Shown here one piece after another: positions 17,142-25,437 of a stretch of DNA of 64,000 nucleotides. The stretch's first letter is position 1. Each line of letters starts with the position of its first letter. The notes under the pieces were generated by a model, which saw only the letters and a program-made list of their open reading frames with translations, did not search any database and was not told where the DNA came from. Position numbers and translations under genes: made by a program. This DNA comes from Streptomyces malaysiense (lineage in GTDB: Bacteria > Actinomycetota > Actinomycetes > Streptomycetales > Streptomycetaceae): positions 27,955-91,954 of the forward strand of contig NZ_LBDA02000067.1 of NCBI RefSeq assembly GCF_000980885.2, given 5' to 3'.

Positions 17142-18740
17142 TCACCGCCTGCGGCGCGCCGTCCCGAACAGGGACCGGGTGATCTCGCGGCCCAGCTGGG
17201 TGCCGACCGAGCGGGCCAGGGACTTGAACATCCCGCTGCCGACGACCTGTTCGACCAGCGTGGGCTCCTCCTTCGCCGGACGCTCGCGCGGGGCGGCGGG
17301 CGGCGGTGCCTGCACCGCCGCGGCGCTCAGCTTCTCGTACGCCGACACGCGGTCCACAGCCTGTGCATAACGGTCGTGGAGCGGCGAGGCACGCACCGCG
17401 TCGTCGAGTTCGGCCGGATCCAGCGGGCTCATCAGGGACTCGGGGGCGCGCAGCCGGGTGGCGGCGACCGGGGTGGGGGCGCCGGTCTCGCCGAGCACGG
17501 TCACCACGGCCTCGCCGGTGCCGAGACCGGTGAGCAGTTCCTCCAGGTCGTACGGCGATCTCGGGAAGGTCCGCACGGTCGCCCGCAGCGCCTTCCCGTC
17601 GTCCGGGGTGAAGGCCCGCAGGGCGTGCTGGACGCGGTTGCCGAGCTGGCCGAGGACGTCGGCGGGCACGTCCTTCGGGGTCTGGGTGACGAAGAAGACG
17701 CCGACGCCCTTGGAGCGGATCAGCCGCACCGTCTGCGTGATCGAGTCCAGGAACGCCTTGGACGCGCCGTTGAACAACAGGTGCGCCTCGTCGAAGAAGA
17801 ACACCAGCTTCGGCCTGTCCGCGTCGCCGATCTCGGGCAGGTCGTGGAACAGGTCGGCCAGCAGCCACATCAGGAAGGTGGAGAACAGCCGCGGTCTGTC
17901 CTGCACGGCGGGGAGTTCGAGGACGGAGACGACGCCCCGGCCGTCGTCCGCCGTCCGCAGGAAGCCGGCCGTGTCGAACTCCGGCTCCCCGAAGAAGTCC
18001 GCCATGCCCTGCGCCTCGAAGACGGTGAGCGAGCGCAGGATCACCCCGGCGGTGGCCGCGGAGAGCCCGCCGATGCCCATCAGCTCGGGTTTGCCCTCGT
18101 CGGAGGTGAGAAAGGCGACGACCGCCCGGAGATCCTTGAGGTCGATCAGTTCCAGGCCCTTGGTGTCGGCGTAGTGGAAGATCAGGCCGAGGGACTGCTC
18201 CTGGGTCTGGTTGAGCCCGAGCACCTTGGACAGCAGCACCGGTCCAAAACTCGTGACCGTGGCGCGCACCGGGATGCCGTGGCCGAGGCCGCCCAGCGCG
18301 TAGAACTCCGCCGGGAAACCGGCCGGGGTCCAGCGCCGGCCGACCTCGCCGGACCGCTGCCGCACCCGCTCGTTCTCCTGGCCGGGGCGCGCGATGCCGG
18401 ACAGGTCGCCCTTGATGTCCGCGAGGAACACCGGCACCCCCTGCGCCGACGATTGCTCGGCGATCAGCTGGAGGGTCTTGGTCTTGCCGGTGCCGGTGGC
18501 GCCCGCGACCAGGCCGTGCCGGTTGAGCGCGGCCAGCGGGACGCGGACCGGGGCGTCCGCGTGGCAGGCGCCGTCCCACAGGAGGGCGCCGAGGCCGAGG
18601 GCGGGTCCGGAGAAGGCGTATCCGGCGGCGATCTTCCGGGCCGGCCCGGGGAGCCCGGCGGGGCCCGGGGTGTCCGCACCGGGGCCCGCACCGCGGTCCG
18701 CGCCGGGGTCCGCACCGGGCTCTGCGTCGCGGTCGCTCAT
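17142..18740 (-). CDS. HerA-like ATPase (DUF853 family)
   Basis: P-loop ATPase of 532 aa from the FtsK/HerA superfamily. Walker A GATGTGKTKT lies near residue 75, Walker B KLVFFFDEAHLLF, and an arginine-finger-like TVRLIRSKGVGVFFVTQTP follows. The N-terminus has Ala/Pro/Gly/Asp repeats. The C-terminus has a basic tail (LARSVGTQLGREITRSLFG then RRRR). The start chosen is the ATG at 18740 with GGAGGGACAGGGGACC; an in-frame ATG 16 codons earlier lacks this. Cytoplasmic, probably a DNA translocase or helicase; its partner nuclease NurA is not adjacent. Confidence 0.88.
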   Translation of the reverse strand: MSDRDAEPGADPGADRGAGPGADTPGPAGLPGPARKIAAGYAFSGPALGLGALLWDGACHADAPVRVPLAALNRHGLVAGATGTGKTKTLQLIAEQSSAQGVPVFLADIKGDLSGIARPGQENERVRQRSGEVGRRWTPAGFPAEFYALGGLGHGIPVRATVTSFGPVLLSKVLGLNQTQEQSLGLIFHYADTKGLELIDLKDLRAVVAFLTSDEGKPELMGIGGLSAATAGVILRSLTVFEAQGMADFFGEPEFDTAGFLRTADDGRGVVSVLELPAVQDRPRLFSTFLMWLLADLFHDLPEIGDADRPKLVFFFDEAHLLFNGASKAFLDSITQTVRLIRSKGVGVFFVTQTPKDVPADVLGQLGNRVQHALRAFTPDDGKALRATVRTFPRSPYDLEELLTGLGTGEAVVTVLGETGAPTPVAATRLRAPESLMSPLDPAELDDAVRASPLHDRYAQAVDRVSAYEKLSAAAVQAPPPAAPRERPAKEEPTLVEQVVGSGMFKSLARSVGTQLGREITRSLFGTARRRR

Positions 18741-18860
18741 CTGGTCCCCTGTCCCTCCGACACGGCCCTCGCTGCCGATAGACGGCATTCATCCCGCTTG
18801 CGGAACCTTTTCAAGCGTCGCACTCCGGCGCCATGGCTGCGCCCGGAACGTCTGGGCCGG

Positions 18861-18866
18861 TAGGCT
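18861..18866 (+). promoter_or_regulatory. -10 box of the 98-aa protein gene
   Basis: TAGGCT followed by exactly 6 nt and the GTG start at 18873, giving a leaderless message. No clear -35. Confidence 0.5.
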
Positions 18867-18872
18867 TTCCGT

Positions 18873-19169
18873 GTGATCTTCAAGCGCATCGGAAACGGCC
18901 GGCCGTACCCCGATCACGGCCGGGAAAGCACCCGGCAGTGGGCGGACGTCGCGCCGCGCCCGGTCCGCCTCGATCAGCTCGTGACGACCAAGCAGCAGCT
19001 GGACCTGGAGACCCTGCTCGCGGAGGACTCGACGTTCTACGGCGACCTCTTCGCGCATGTCGTGAAGTGGCAGGGCGACCTCTACCTGGAGGACGGCCTG
19101 CACCGCGCGGTGCGTGCGGCGCTCCAGCAGCGCCAGGTGCTGCACGCGCGGGTGCTCGAACTCGACTGA
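18873..19169 (+). CDS. Conserved small hypothetical protein, 98 aa
   Basis: I recognise this as a conserved actinobacterial short protein but know no function. It is soluble and mixed alpha/beta, with MIFKRIGNGRPYPDHG at the start, then a basic-acidic middle (LVTTKQQLDLETLLAEDSTFYGD in two parts) and DLYLEDGLHRAVRAALQQR, which looks like an amphipathic helix. There is no signal peptide or cysteine. Start by GTG with no Shine-Dalgarno and a -10 box 6 nt upstream. Codon use is normal for the genome, supporting a real gene. Confidence 0.8.
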   Translation: MIFKRIGNGRPYPDHGRESTRQWADVAPRPVRLDQLVTTKQQLDLETLLAEDSTFYGDLFAHVVKWQGDLYLEDGLHRAVRAALQQRQVLHARVLELD

Positions 19170-19291
19170 CGGCCGGCCGGGGCCTGGGCCGAGTACGCCG
19201 ATCGGCCGCGCGGAGCCCGCCGATTGACCCTTTCGGGTTCCACTGAGCGCCCTCGACTGATCATCTAATAGGCATCCCAGCCTCGGCGCAC

Positions 19292-19297
19292 TACGCT
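19292..19297 (+). promoter_or_regulatory. -10 box of the LytR_C protein gene
   Basis: TACGCT followed by GCGTTC and the ATG at 19304, the same 6-nt leaderless spacing as purD. Confidence 0.5.
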
Positions 19298-19303
19298 GCG
19301 TTC

Positions 19304-19951
19304 ATGAGCATGCTGACTCCCCCCGGCATGGGCGGCAAGTACCGGATCACGGGGACGAAGTACCCCCGGATGCGCCGGCCCCGGCGGCGAGGCCGGCTGG
19401 TCGCGGCCGTACTGGCCTCCGTGTGCACGCTCGGCCTGCTCGGCTGGGGCACGCTGGAGCTCATCGACGTCTTCAGCGGGGGCGGATCGACCGCCGGCGC
19501 CGCGAAGCGATGCCCCGCCGAGGGCAAGGCCGACGCGGCGCGGGCCGCGACCGCGCACGGCGGGAAGGTGCTGCCCCCGCCCGGCCGGATCACCGTGAAC
19601 GTCTACAACGCCACCCAGCGCACGGGCCTCGCAAAGGACACCGCGGACCAGCTGAAGAAGCGCGGGTTCAAGATCGGTGACGTCGGCAACGCCAGTGCGG
19701 ACTACGACAAGAAGGTGAAGGGCGCGGGAGTGGTCCTCGGGCCGACCTCCGCGGTCGGCACGTCCCTGCCGGTGCTCGGCGCGCAGGTCGCGGGCGCGGA
19801 GCAGCGCCCCGACGGGCGCAAGGGCGCCACGCTCGACCTCATCCTCGGGGACGGGTTCAAGGGGCTGGTGAAGGCGGCCGACGCGAACAAGGCGGTGACG
19901 GCCCTGACCGCCCCTTCGACCACCGTCGACCCGGTGAAGAAGGGCTGCTGA
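19304..19951 (+). CDS. Membrane-anchored LytR C-terminal domain protein
   Basis: Protein of 215 aa with a short basic cytoplasmic N-terminus (RRPRRRGR), one membrane helix at about residues 32-52 and an extracellular domain. The ITVNVYNATQRTGLAKDTADQL segment, followed by KRGFKIGDVGNA, is the LytR_C fold seen after LytR-CpsA-Psr domains. Here it stands alone without the phosphotransferase domain, so it likely binds cell wall polymer or a partner rather than catalysing transfer. A Cys at residue 66 and another as the last residue could form a disulfide. Promoter as noted upstream. Confidence 0.8.
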   Translation: MSMLTPPGMGGKYRITGTKYPRMRRPRRRGRLVAAVLASVCTLGLLGWGTLELIDVFSGGGSTAGAAKRCPAEGKADAARAATAHGGKVLPPPGRITVNVYNATQRTGLAKDTADQLKKRGFKIGDVGNASADYDKKVKGAGVVLGPTSAVGTSLPVLGAQVAGAEQRPDGRKGATLDLILGDGFKGLVKAADANKAVTALTAPSTTVDPVKKGC

Positions 19952-20022
19952 GGCTCCGTCGCCGAGTGCGGGTCCGCACCGGCCGCTCGCGCCCGCGCGG
20001 CCGGGCCGCGCACCGGCACGGA

Positions 20023-20045
20023 CCCGCGCCCCTCCGGGGCGCGGG
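20023..20045. terminator. Terminator between LytR_C gene and upp
   Basis: Perfect 10-bp stem CCCGCGCCCC / GGGGCGCGGG with a TCC loop, 10 bp beyond the upp stop. It serves the two convergent genes. Confidence 0.8.
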
Positions 20046-20054
20046 AAGCCGCTG

Positions 20055-20690
20055 TTACTCCGCCGCCCCGTACAGCCTGTCGCCCGCGTCGCCCAGGCCC
20101 GGGATGATGTACCCGTGCTCGTTGAGGTGGTCGTCGACCGCGGCCGTCACCACCGTCACCGGCGTGCCCGCCAGTTCGCGCTCCATCAGCTCGACGCCCT
20201 CGGGCGCGGCCAGCAGGACCACGGCCGTGACGTCGTCCGCGCCGCGCCGGATCAGCTCGCGGATGGCGGCGACCAGGGTGCCGCCCGTGGCCAGCATCGG
20301 GTCGAGGACGTAGACCTGGCGGCCCGAGAGGTCCTCCGGCATCCGGGTGGCGTACGTGGAGGCTTCGAGCGTCTCCTCGTTGCGGATCATGCCCAGGAAG
20401 CCCACCTCGGCGGTCGGCAGCAGCCGGACCATGCCGTCGAGCATGCCGAGACCGGCGCGCAGGATCGGCACGACGAGCGGGCGGGGGCGGGCCAGCTTGA
20501 CGCCGGTGGTGCGGGCGACCGGCGTGTCGACGTCGACGACCTCGGTGCGCACGTCCCGCGTGGCCTCGTAGGCGAGCAGAGTGACCAGTTCGTCGGCGAG
20601 CCGGCGGAAGGTCGCGGAGTCGGTGCGCTGGTCGCGCAGCGTGGTGAGCTTGTGAGCGACCAGGGGGTGGTCGACGACGTGGAGGCGCAT
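20055..20690 (-). CDS. upp: Uracil phosphoribosyltransferase
   Basis: Pyrimidine salvage enzyme making UMP from uracil and PRPP. 211 aa with family marks MRLHVVDHPLVAHKL, VVPILRAGLGM, the PRPP loop VLDPMLATGGT and the uracil-binding YIIPGLGDAGDR near the C-terminus. Two ATG codons are possible (20696 and 20690). The second was chosen because family proteins begin MRLHVVDH and because a TACCGT -10 box sits 7 nt before it, giving a leaderless message. Ends just before a strong terminator. Confidence 0.96.
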   Translation of the reverse strand: MRLHVVDHPLVAHKLTTLRDQRTDSATFRRLADELVTLLAYEATRDVRTEVVDVDTPVARTTGVKLARPRPLVVPILRAGLGMLDGMVRLLPTAEVGFLGMIRNEETLEASTYATRMPEDLSGRQVYVLDPMLATGGTLVAAIRELIRRGADDVTAVVLLAAPEGVELMERELAGTPVTVVTAAVDDHLNEHGYIIPGLGDAGDRLYGAAE

Positions 20691-20784
20691 GCCCATAACG
20701 GTACCTGCGCCCCGGACCGGTCCGCGCTGGCGTCAAACCCGCCGTCCGGGGCAAGGTGACAGGGACGGACTGGGGTGGTGTGAC

Positions 20785-20988
20785 GTGTCTGACCTGCCTG
20801 ATACTCCCGATGACGCGCAGGGGACCAGGGCCGCGGATCCCGAGGCCGAGGCCGAACGGCGGCGCCGTAGAGCCCGGTTCCTGCGCGAGCTGGCCGAGGC
20901 CCGTGCCCTGCGCGACCGGGTCCAGCCGCGACGCGCCAAGGCGGCCCGGCTGCGTCACGCGATGCGGATGCGCACCTTCCGTTGGTAA
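20785..20988 (+). CDS. Small basic hypothetical protein, 67 aa
   Basis: Short protein opening VSDLPDTPDDAQ, then an acidic patch and a long arginine-rich helix (EAERRRRRARFLRELAEARALR) ending RLRHAMRMRTFRW. The basic C-terminus could bind nucleic acid. GTG start at 20785 without a good Shine-Dalgarno. Divergent from upp with 94 bp between. Codon bias supports coding. Function unknown. Confidence 0.65.
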   Translation: MSDLPDTPDDAQGTRAADPEAEAERRRRRARFLRELAEARALRDRVQPRRAKAARLRHAMRMRTFRW

Positions 20989-21309
20989 GGCCGGGGCCAT
21001 GAGCTGGGACCCCTGGGCAAGAAGCGGGTGAGGAAGATCGCCGACCGGGCCGATGTTTCCGCGGCGGGCGTGCGTGAGCCTCCGGCAAAGCCGCGTACGA
21101 TCCGCAGGTGGCCGCAATGAGAGCGCTGGTGACTCTGTGACGATTCACGCTCGAAACCGCCAGACACAGGGAGCCGAAGACGTCCCCTGAACGCCTTGTT
21201 TCTGCCACGATTCCGAGTGGGTGGGGCTCGGAGCCCAGCTCTCTCCGCCCAAGAACCTCCGCCGGGGGGACCCCCAACCGGCACGCCTATGACCAGTGGG
21301 AGAGTCACG
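20989..21309. other. Intergenic region before the tadA pair
   Basis: No gene recognised in these 321 bp. At 21096-21101 there is TACGAT, 6 nt before a GTG (21108) that opens a 10-codon frame (VAAMRALVTL, stop 21138-21140). This is the same spacing as the leaderless promoters, and may be a leader peptide upstream of the TadA-associated gene. Confidence 0.35.
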
Positions 21310-21849
21310 GTGTACTTCGCCGCACTGCTCGCGCGCACCGAAGACGGGTGGGAAGCGAGCGACACAGAGCTCGACGATGTGGAGACCCTGTCGGATCTGG
21401 CCGACCTGGCCCGTGAATCCTCCCCCGAGGAGGACACGGTGCTCGTCCTGATCGAGCAGGAGGACGCGTGGTTCGGCGTCGTTCGCGTGGACGGGGAGGA
21501 CGACCCCCGTATCTACGTCTCGGACGCGGCCGCCGCCGCCCGCAGCGCCTACGGTGAGCTGCTGCTCACCGATGAGCTGCTGGGCCGGGAGCCCGGCGCC
21601 GCCGACGGCCCCGACCTGGACGAGCTCGACCTCGACGGCACCGAGGACGGCGAGTCCGAGGCCGATGACGACGGGGACGAGGAGGGCGGCACGGGCGACG
21701 CGGTGCCGCACAGCCCGGTCGGCGACAGCGAGATCCTCGACGACCTGGGCATCAGCGAGAAGGAACTGCGCTCCCTGGACGCCGAGGACGCGCTCGGTTC
21801 CATCGCCGAGGCCCTGGGCGCCTCGGAGGTGCTGGAGACCGTCCGCTGA
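21310..21849 (+). CDS. tRNA adenosine deaminase-associated protein
   Basis: Conserved actinobacterial protein of 179 aa found directly before tadA. It starts VYFAALLARTEDGW, continues with DVETLSDLADLARE and VLVLIEQEDAWFGVVRVD, and has a very acidic middle (residues about 90-135, Glu/Asp/Gly) before a helical end (LDDLGISEKELRSLDAED). The GTG at 21310 is preceded by GGGAGAG. An ATG 7 codons upstream has no ribosome site. The partner deaminase follows after 14 bp, so the two are probably cotranscribed. Exact role is not known. Confidence 0.85.
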   Translation: MYFAALLARTEDGWEASDTELDDVETLSDLADLARESSPEEDTVLVLIEQEDAWFGVVRVDGEDDPRIYVSDAAAAARSAYGELLLTDELLGREPGAADGPDLDELDLDGTEDGESEADDDGDEEGGTGDAVPHSPVGDSEILDDLGISEKELRSLDAEDALGSIAEALGASEVLETVR

Positions 21850-21863
21850 CCGCGGGACGACCG

Positions 21864-22349
21864 GTGGGCGGCACCCGTGCGGCACCGGACCCGGTGCGTG
21901 ACCCCTGGCGGGACGCGATGCGGCTCGCCCTGGCCGAGGCCGAGGCCGCCGTCCGGGGCGGAGACGTCCCGGTCGGCGCCGTCGTCCTGGCCCCGGACGG
22001 TACGACGGTGCTCGCCACCGGGCACAACGAACGCGAGGCCACCGGGGACCCGACGGCCCACGCGGAGGTCCTGGCGATCCGGCGGGCCGCCGCGCGCCTC
22101 GGCGAGTGGCGGCTGACCGGCTGCACGCTCGTGGTCACCCTGGAGCCCTGCACCATGTGCGCGGGCGCGCTGGTGCAGTCCCGGGTGGACCGGGTGGTCT
22201 ACGGCGCCCGGGACGACAAGGCGGGCGCCGCCGGCTCGCTGTGGGACGTGCTGCGCGACCGGCGGCTCAACCACCGTCCGGAGGTCGTCGAGGGCGTCCT
22301 CGCGGGGGAGTGCGCCGCGCTCCTCACCGAGTTTTTCCGGGATCGCTGA
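21864..22349 (+). CDS. tadA: tRNA(adenine34) deaminase
   Basis: Converts A34 to inosine in tRNA-Arg(ACG), a tRNA encoded later in this window. 161 aa, cytidine-deaminase fold. Zinc and catalytic residues are in TAHAEVLAIRRAA (His and the proton-shuttling Glu) and EPCTMCAGALV (two Cys). GDVPVGAVVL and the C-terminal RLNHRPEVVEGV are also typical of TadA. GTG start at 21864; a second in-frame GTG at 21894 is possible. tRNA-Ser(CGA) follows. Confidence 0.94.
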   Translation: MGGTRAAPDPVRDPWRDAMRLALAEAEAAVRGGDVPVGAVVLAPDGTTVLATGHNEREATGDPTAHAEVLAIRRAAARLGEWRLTGCTLVVTLEPCTMCAGALVQSRVDRVVYGARDDKAGAAGSLWDVLRDRRLNHRPEVVEGVLAGECAALLTEFFRDR

Positions 22350-22394
22350 ACACCGATTTCGAACCACGCCCCGCCGTGCTGTAAGGTCTCCCTC

Positions 22395-22479
22395 GGTAGC
22401 GTGTCCGAGCGGCCGAAGGAGCTCGCCTCGAAAGCGAGTGTGGCGCAAGTCACCGAGGGTTCAAATCCCTCCGCTACCG
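22395..22479 (+). tRNA. tRNA-Ser(CGA)
   Basis: Acceptor arms GGTAGCG (22395-22401) and CGCTACC (22472-22478), anticodon loop CTCGAAA closed by CTCGC/GCGAG, long variable arm, T arm GTTCAAATC, discriminator G, no encoded CCA. Confidence 0.96.
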
Positions 22480-22484
22480 CTTCC

Positions 22485-22516
22485 GAAAGGGCCCCGTCAC
22501 ACGACAGGGCCCTTTC
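22485..22516 (+). terminator. Terminator after tRNA-Ser(CGA)
   Basis: GAAAGGGCCC / GGGCCCTTTC, 10-bp stem with 12-nt loop, 6 bp after the tRNA. Confidence 0.85.
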
Positions 22517-22634
22517 TGCATACACCCAAATCCTCCCGCGCGGCGGGCCGTTGGCCATGAATGAAGGCGTGAACGTTACACTCACCGCCGGCAAGCACGG
22601 GCCCGACGGGCCATGGACACACGGGAGGGCCGCG

Positions 22635-22814
22635 GTGGCGGTGAACGCGAAGAAGATCGCCCTGTACGCGCTCGTGGTCTTCGTGCTGTACGTGATCATC
22701 ACGGACCCGGCCAAGGCGGCCGGCTACGTCCAGATAGGCTTCGAGGGCATATCGGACGCGGCCAGGGCCATCGGGGACTTCATGACCTGGGCCGCCAACG
22801 GAGGAAAGAACTGA
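22635..22814 (+). CDS. Small single-span membrane protein, 59 aa
   Basis: The frame is open from upstream, but the GTG at 22635 has GGGAGGG five bases before it and gives a compact protein: VAVNAKKIALYALVVFVLYVI forms one N-terminal membrane helix, followed by a short amphipathic tail with GYVQIGFEGISDAARA. Conserved-looking Streptomyces small protein; function unknown. A TACACT box at about 22577 could be its promoter. The next gene (Dabb) starts 10 bp later, so they are probably cotranscribed. Confidence 0.7.
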   Translation: MAVNAKKIALYALVVFVLYVIITDPAKAAGYVQIGFEGISDAARAIGDFMTWAANGGKN

Positions 22815-22824
22815 GGTACTCCGC

Positions 22825-23118
22825 ATGATCCGCCACCTGGTCCTGTTCAAGCTCAACGAGGGCGTCGAGCGCGACGATCCGCGGGTCGTGGCGGGCGTGG
22901 CGGCCTTCCGGGCGCTGCCGGAGCAGATCGAGGAACTGCGCTCCTGGGAGTGTGCCTGGAACATCACCGACCGGCCGATCGCCTACGACTTCGCGATCAA
23001 CTCGGCGGTCGAGGACACCGGCGCCCTCCAGCGATACCTGGAGCATCCGGCCCATCAGGCGGGCGTCGCCCTGTGGCGCGAGTTCGCCACGTGGGTGATC
23101 GCGGACTACGAGTTCTAG
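22825..23118 (+). CDS. Dabb-family (stress-responsive A/B barrel) protein
   Basis: Dimeric alpha-beta barrel protein of 97 aa, starting MIRHLVLFKLNEGV, with the family Ile/His positions and ending HPAHQAGVALWREFATWVIADYEF in two parts. The family includes small cyclases and stress proteins; no specific substrate is suggested here. ATG with GAGG 9 nt upstream. It follows the small membrane protein in one likely operon that ends at the hairpin at 23144-23172. Confidence 0.88.
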   Translation: MIRHLVLFKLNEGVERDDPRVVAGVAAFRALPEQIEELRSWECAWNITDRPIAYDFAINSAVEDTGALQRYLEHPAHQAGVALWREFATWVIADYEF

Positions 23119-23143
23119 ACCCCCCTCCCACCGACTCACCCCG

Positions 23144-23172
23144 AAGCCTCCCGCCGCTCAGGCGGGGGGCTT
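23144..23172 (+). terminator. Terminator after the Dabb gene
   Basis: AAGCCTCCCGCC / GGCGGGGGGCTT, 12 bp with one G-T pair, loop GCTCA, followed by a T-containing tract. Confidence 0.82.
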
Positions 23173-23300
23173 TCGCGCGTTTCACGCCCCAACTTGTCAA
23201 TGTTTGAACACAACACGGCGTTAACCGGTGCTTGCACACAGTGCACATGTCTTGTGATGCTATGACCGCTTTTGACGGATGATTGACCGAAGAGGTGGCG

Positions 23301-24137
23301 TTGACCGTGCCGGCCAGTACTGCGCCACCCCAGGAGGAGGCTCCCGTCCCCGCCTCTGCGCCCCCAGGGAAACGCCGCGGCGCGGACACCCGGGCCCTGA
23401 CCCAGGTGCTCTTCGCCGAGCTGAAGGACCTCGCCCCCGGCACGCCGGAGCACAACCGGGTACGGGGCGCGCTCATCGAGGCGAACCTCCCGCTCGTGCG
23501 CTACGCCGCCGCCCGCTTCCGCTCCCGCAACGAGCCCATGGAGGACGTGATCCAGGTCGGCACCATCGGCCTGATCAACGCCATCGACCGCTTCGACCCG
23601 GAACGGGGCGTGCAGTTCCCGACCTTCGCCATGCCGACCGTCGTGGGCGAGATCAAGCGGTACTTCCGGGACAACGTCCGCACCGTGCACGTGCCGCGCC
23701 GGCTGCACGAGCTGTGGGTGCAGGTCAACAGCGCCACCGAGGACCTGACCACGATGCACGGCCGCTCCCCCTCCACCGCCGAGATCGCCGAGCGGCTGCG
23801 GATCAGCGAGGAGGAGGTGCTCAGCTGCATCGAGGCGGGCCGCTCGTACCACGCCACCTCTCTGGAGGCCGCACAGGAGGGCGACGGGCTGCCCGGACTG
23901 CTGGACCGCATCGGCTACGAGGACCCCGCCCTGGACGGCGTGGAGCACCGCGACCTGGTCCGCCACCTCCTGGTCCAACTCCCCGAGCGCGAACAGCGGA
24001 TCCTGCTGCTGCGCTACTACAGCAACCTCACCCAGTCCCAGATCAGCGCGGAGCTCGGCGTCTCCCAGATGCACGTCTCGCGGCTGCTCGCCCGCAGCTT
24101 CCAGCGGCTGCGCTCGGCGAACCGCATCGACGCGTAA
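23301..24137 (+). CDS. sigF: SigB/SigF-type RNA polymerase sigma factor
   Basis: Group 3 sigma factor of 278 aa, of the SpoIIAB-controlled kind. Region 2: LVRYAAARFRSRNEPMEDVIQ in two parts and GTIGLINAIDRFDPERGVQF, then FPTFAMPTVVGEIKRYFRD. Region 3 has VPRRLHELW. Region 4 has LPEREQRILLLRYYSNLTQSQ and the HTH ISAELGVSQMHVSRLLARS. From memory this is the Streptomyces late-sporulation factor SigF, placed beside SigN as expected. The TTG at 23301 has AGAGG 5 nt before it; GTG 23307 and TTG 23283 are alternatives. It is likely held by an anti-sigma ATPase not in this stretch. Confidence 0.88.
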   Translation: MTVPASTAPPQEEAPVPASAPPGKRRGADTRALTQVLFAELKDLAPGTPEHNRVRGALIEANLPLVRYAAARFRSRNEPMEDVIQVGTIGLINAIDRFDPERGVQFPTFAMPTVVGEIKRYFRDNVRTVHVPRRLHELWVQVNSATEDLTTMHGRSPSTAEIAERLRISEEEVLSCIEAGRSYHATSLEAAQEGDGLPGLLDRIGYEDPALDGVEHRDLVRHLLVQLPEREQRILLLRYYSNLTQSQISAELGVSQMHVSRLLARSFQRLRSANRIDA

Positions 24138-24381
24138 CCGGGGACAACGGCCGCCCCACCAGAGGCCCGGCGTATAACAGAGCCCCGGGCGCATACCGGG
24201 CAAGTCGACGGTCGCACGGTGGGCGCACCGAAGCACACACCCGAACGGCCCTGCATCGCAAACCCGATCGAGCGCTCACCGCCGCGAGCGATTCGCTCAC
24301 CAGGGCTGTTGCCGCCGCCGAGGGCCCGAAAGCCCGTCAGACCCCTTTTATCCAGGGGCGATTCGGATCTCTCGTGTCGAC

Positions 24382-24414
24382 ATGTCACTACAGCGTGTTG
24401 CCGACATGTGACAT
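24382..24414. promoter_or_regulatory. Inverted repeat upstream of sigN
   Basis: ATGTCAC (24382-24388) and GTGACAT (24408-24414) are perfect 7-bp arms 19 bp apart. Each is part of a GACATGT copy (24379 and 24403, 24 bp apart). This is the most structured part of the 385-bp gap 24138-24522, which contains no gene. A possible SigB-like promoter (GTTT near 24430 and GGTATT near 24450) lies closer to sigN. Confidence 0.45.
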
Positions 24415-24522
24415 TCTGCCGGAGACGCGTTTGCCGGGGCCCTGGCACCGGTATTCAGGTGAAGGCTGCGTTGCTCGACCGACGGCGCGGCCGCGACCGT
24501 CCCGCGACCCGAAGGGGGTGGC

Positions 24523-25437
24523 ATGTCCGCAGAACAGGGCAGCTCGAAAGTGCTGACGCCCGCGAAGAGCGAGGCGGCGCCCAAGGAGCTCGACGCACTC
24601 GACGTCCTCGACGGCATCGAGGGCGTCACGTCCCTCGACGCCGTGCCGGCCCCGGCCACCCCGCCGACGGGCGAGGCCATCGACACCCGCACCCTGTCCC
24701 GCTCCCTGTTCCTGCGCCTGGCCGCGCTGGAGGAGAACAGCCCCGAGCGCGCCTACGTCCGGGACACCCTGATCGAGCTGAACCTGCCGCTGGTCCGCTA
24801 CGCGGCGGCGCGCTTCCGCTCGCGCAACGAGCCGATGGAGGACATCGTCCAGGTCGGCACCATCGGCCTGATCAAGGCGATCGACCGCTTCGACTGCGAA
24901 CGGGGCGTGGAGTTCCCGACGTTCGCGATGCCGACGGTGGTCGGCGAGATCAAGCGCTTCTTCCGGGACACCTCCTGGTCGGTGCGCGTCCCGCGCCGCC
25001 TCCAGGAGCTGCGCCTGGCCCTCACCAAGGCCAGCGACGAACTGTCCCAGAAGCTGGACCGCTCCCCCACGGTGACCGAACTGGCCGCCGCCCTCGGCGT
25101 CTCCGAGGAGGACGTGGTCGACGGCCTCGCGGTCGGCAACGCCTACACCGCCTCCTCGCTGGACTCCCCGGCCCCGGAGGACGACGGCGGCGAGGGCTCC
25201 CTGGCCGACCGGCTGGGTTACGAGGACACGGCCCTCGAAGGCGTGGAGTACCGCGAGTCCCTCAAGCCGCTGCTGGCCAAACTCCCGCCCCGGGAGCGGC
25301 GGATCATCATGCTGCGCTTCTTCGCGAACATGACCCAGTCGCAGATCGGCGAGGAGGTCGGCATCTCCCAGATGCATGTCTCCCGGCTGCTCACCCGGAC
25401 CCTGGCCCAGCTGCGCGAGGGCCTGATCTCGGACTGA
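24523..25437 (+). CDS. sigN: SigB/SigF-type RNA polymerase sigma factor, second copy
   Basis: Paralogue of the upstream sigma, 304 aa. Region 2: LVRYAAARFRSRNEPMEDIVQ in two parts, GTIGLIKAIDRFDCERGVEF. Region 3: VPRRLQELRLALTKASDEL. Region 4: LPPRERRIIMLRFFANMTQSQ and HTH IGEEVGISQMHVSRLLTRT. About 75 N-terminal residues before region 2 are less conserved. The name sigN is from the known sigF-sigN pairing in Streptomyces and is not proven by sequence here. ATG with AAGGGGGTGGC. The long gap between the two sigma genes argues for separate promoters. Confidence 0.85.
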   Translation: MSAEQGSSKVLTPAKSEAAPKELDALDVLDGIEGVTSLDAVPAPATPPTGEAIDTRTLSRSLFLRLAALEENSPERAYVRDTLIELNLPLVRYAAARFRSRNEPMEDIVQVGTIGLIKAIDRFDCERGVEFPTFAMPTVVGEIKRFFRDTSWSVRVPRRLQELRLALTKASDELSQKLDRSPTVTELAAALGVSEEDVVDGLAVGNAYTASSLDSPAPEDDGGEGSLADRLGYEDTALEGVEYRESLKPLLAKLPPRERRIIMLRFFANMTQSQIGEEVGISQMHVSRLLTRTLAQLREGLISD

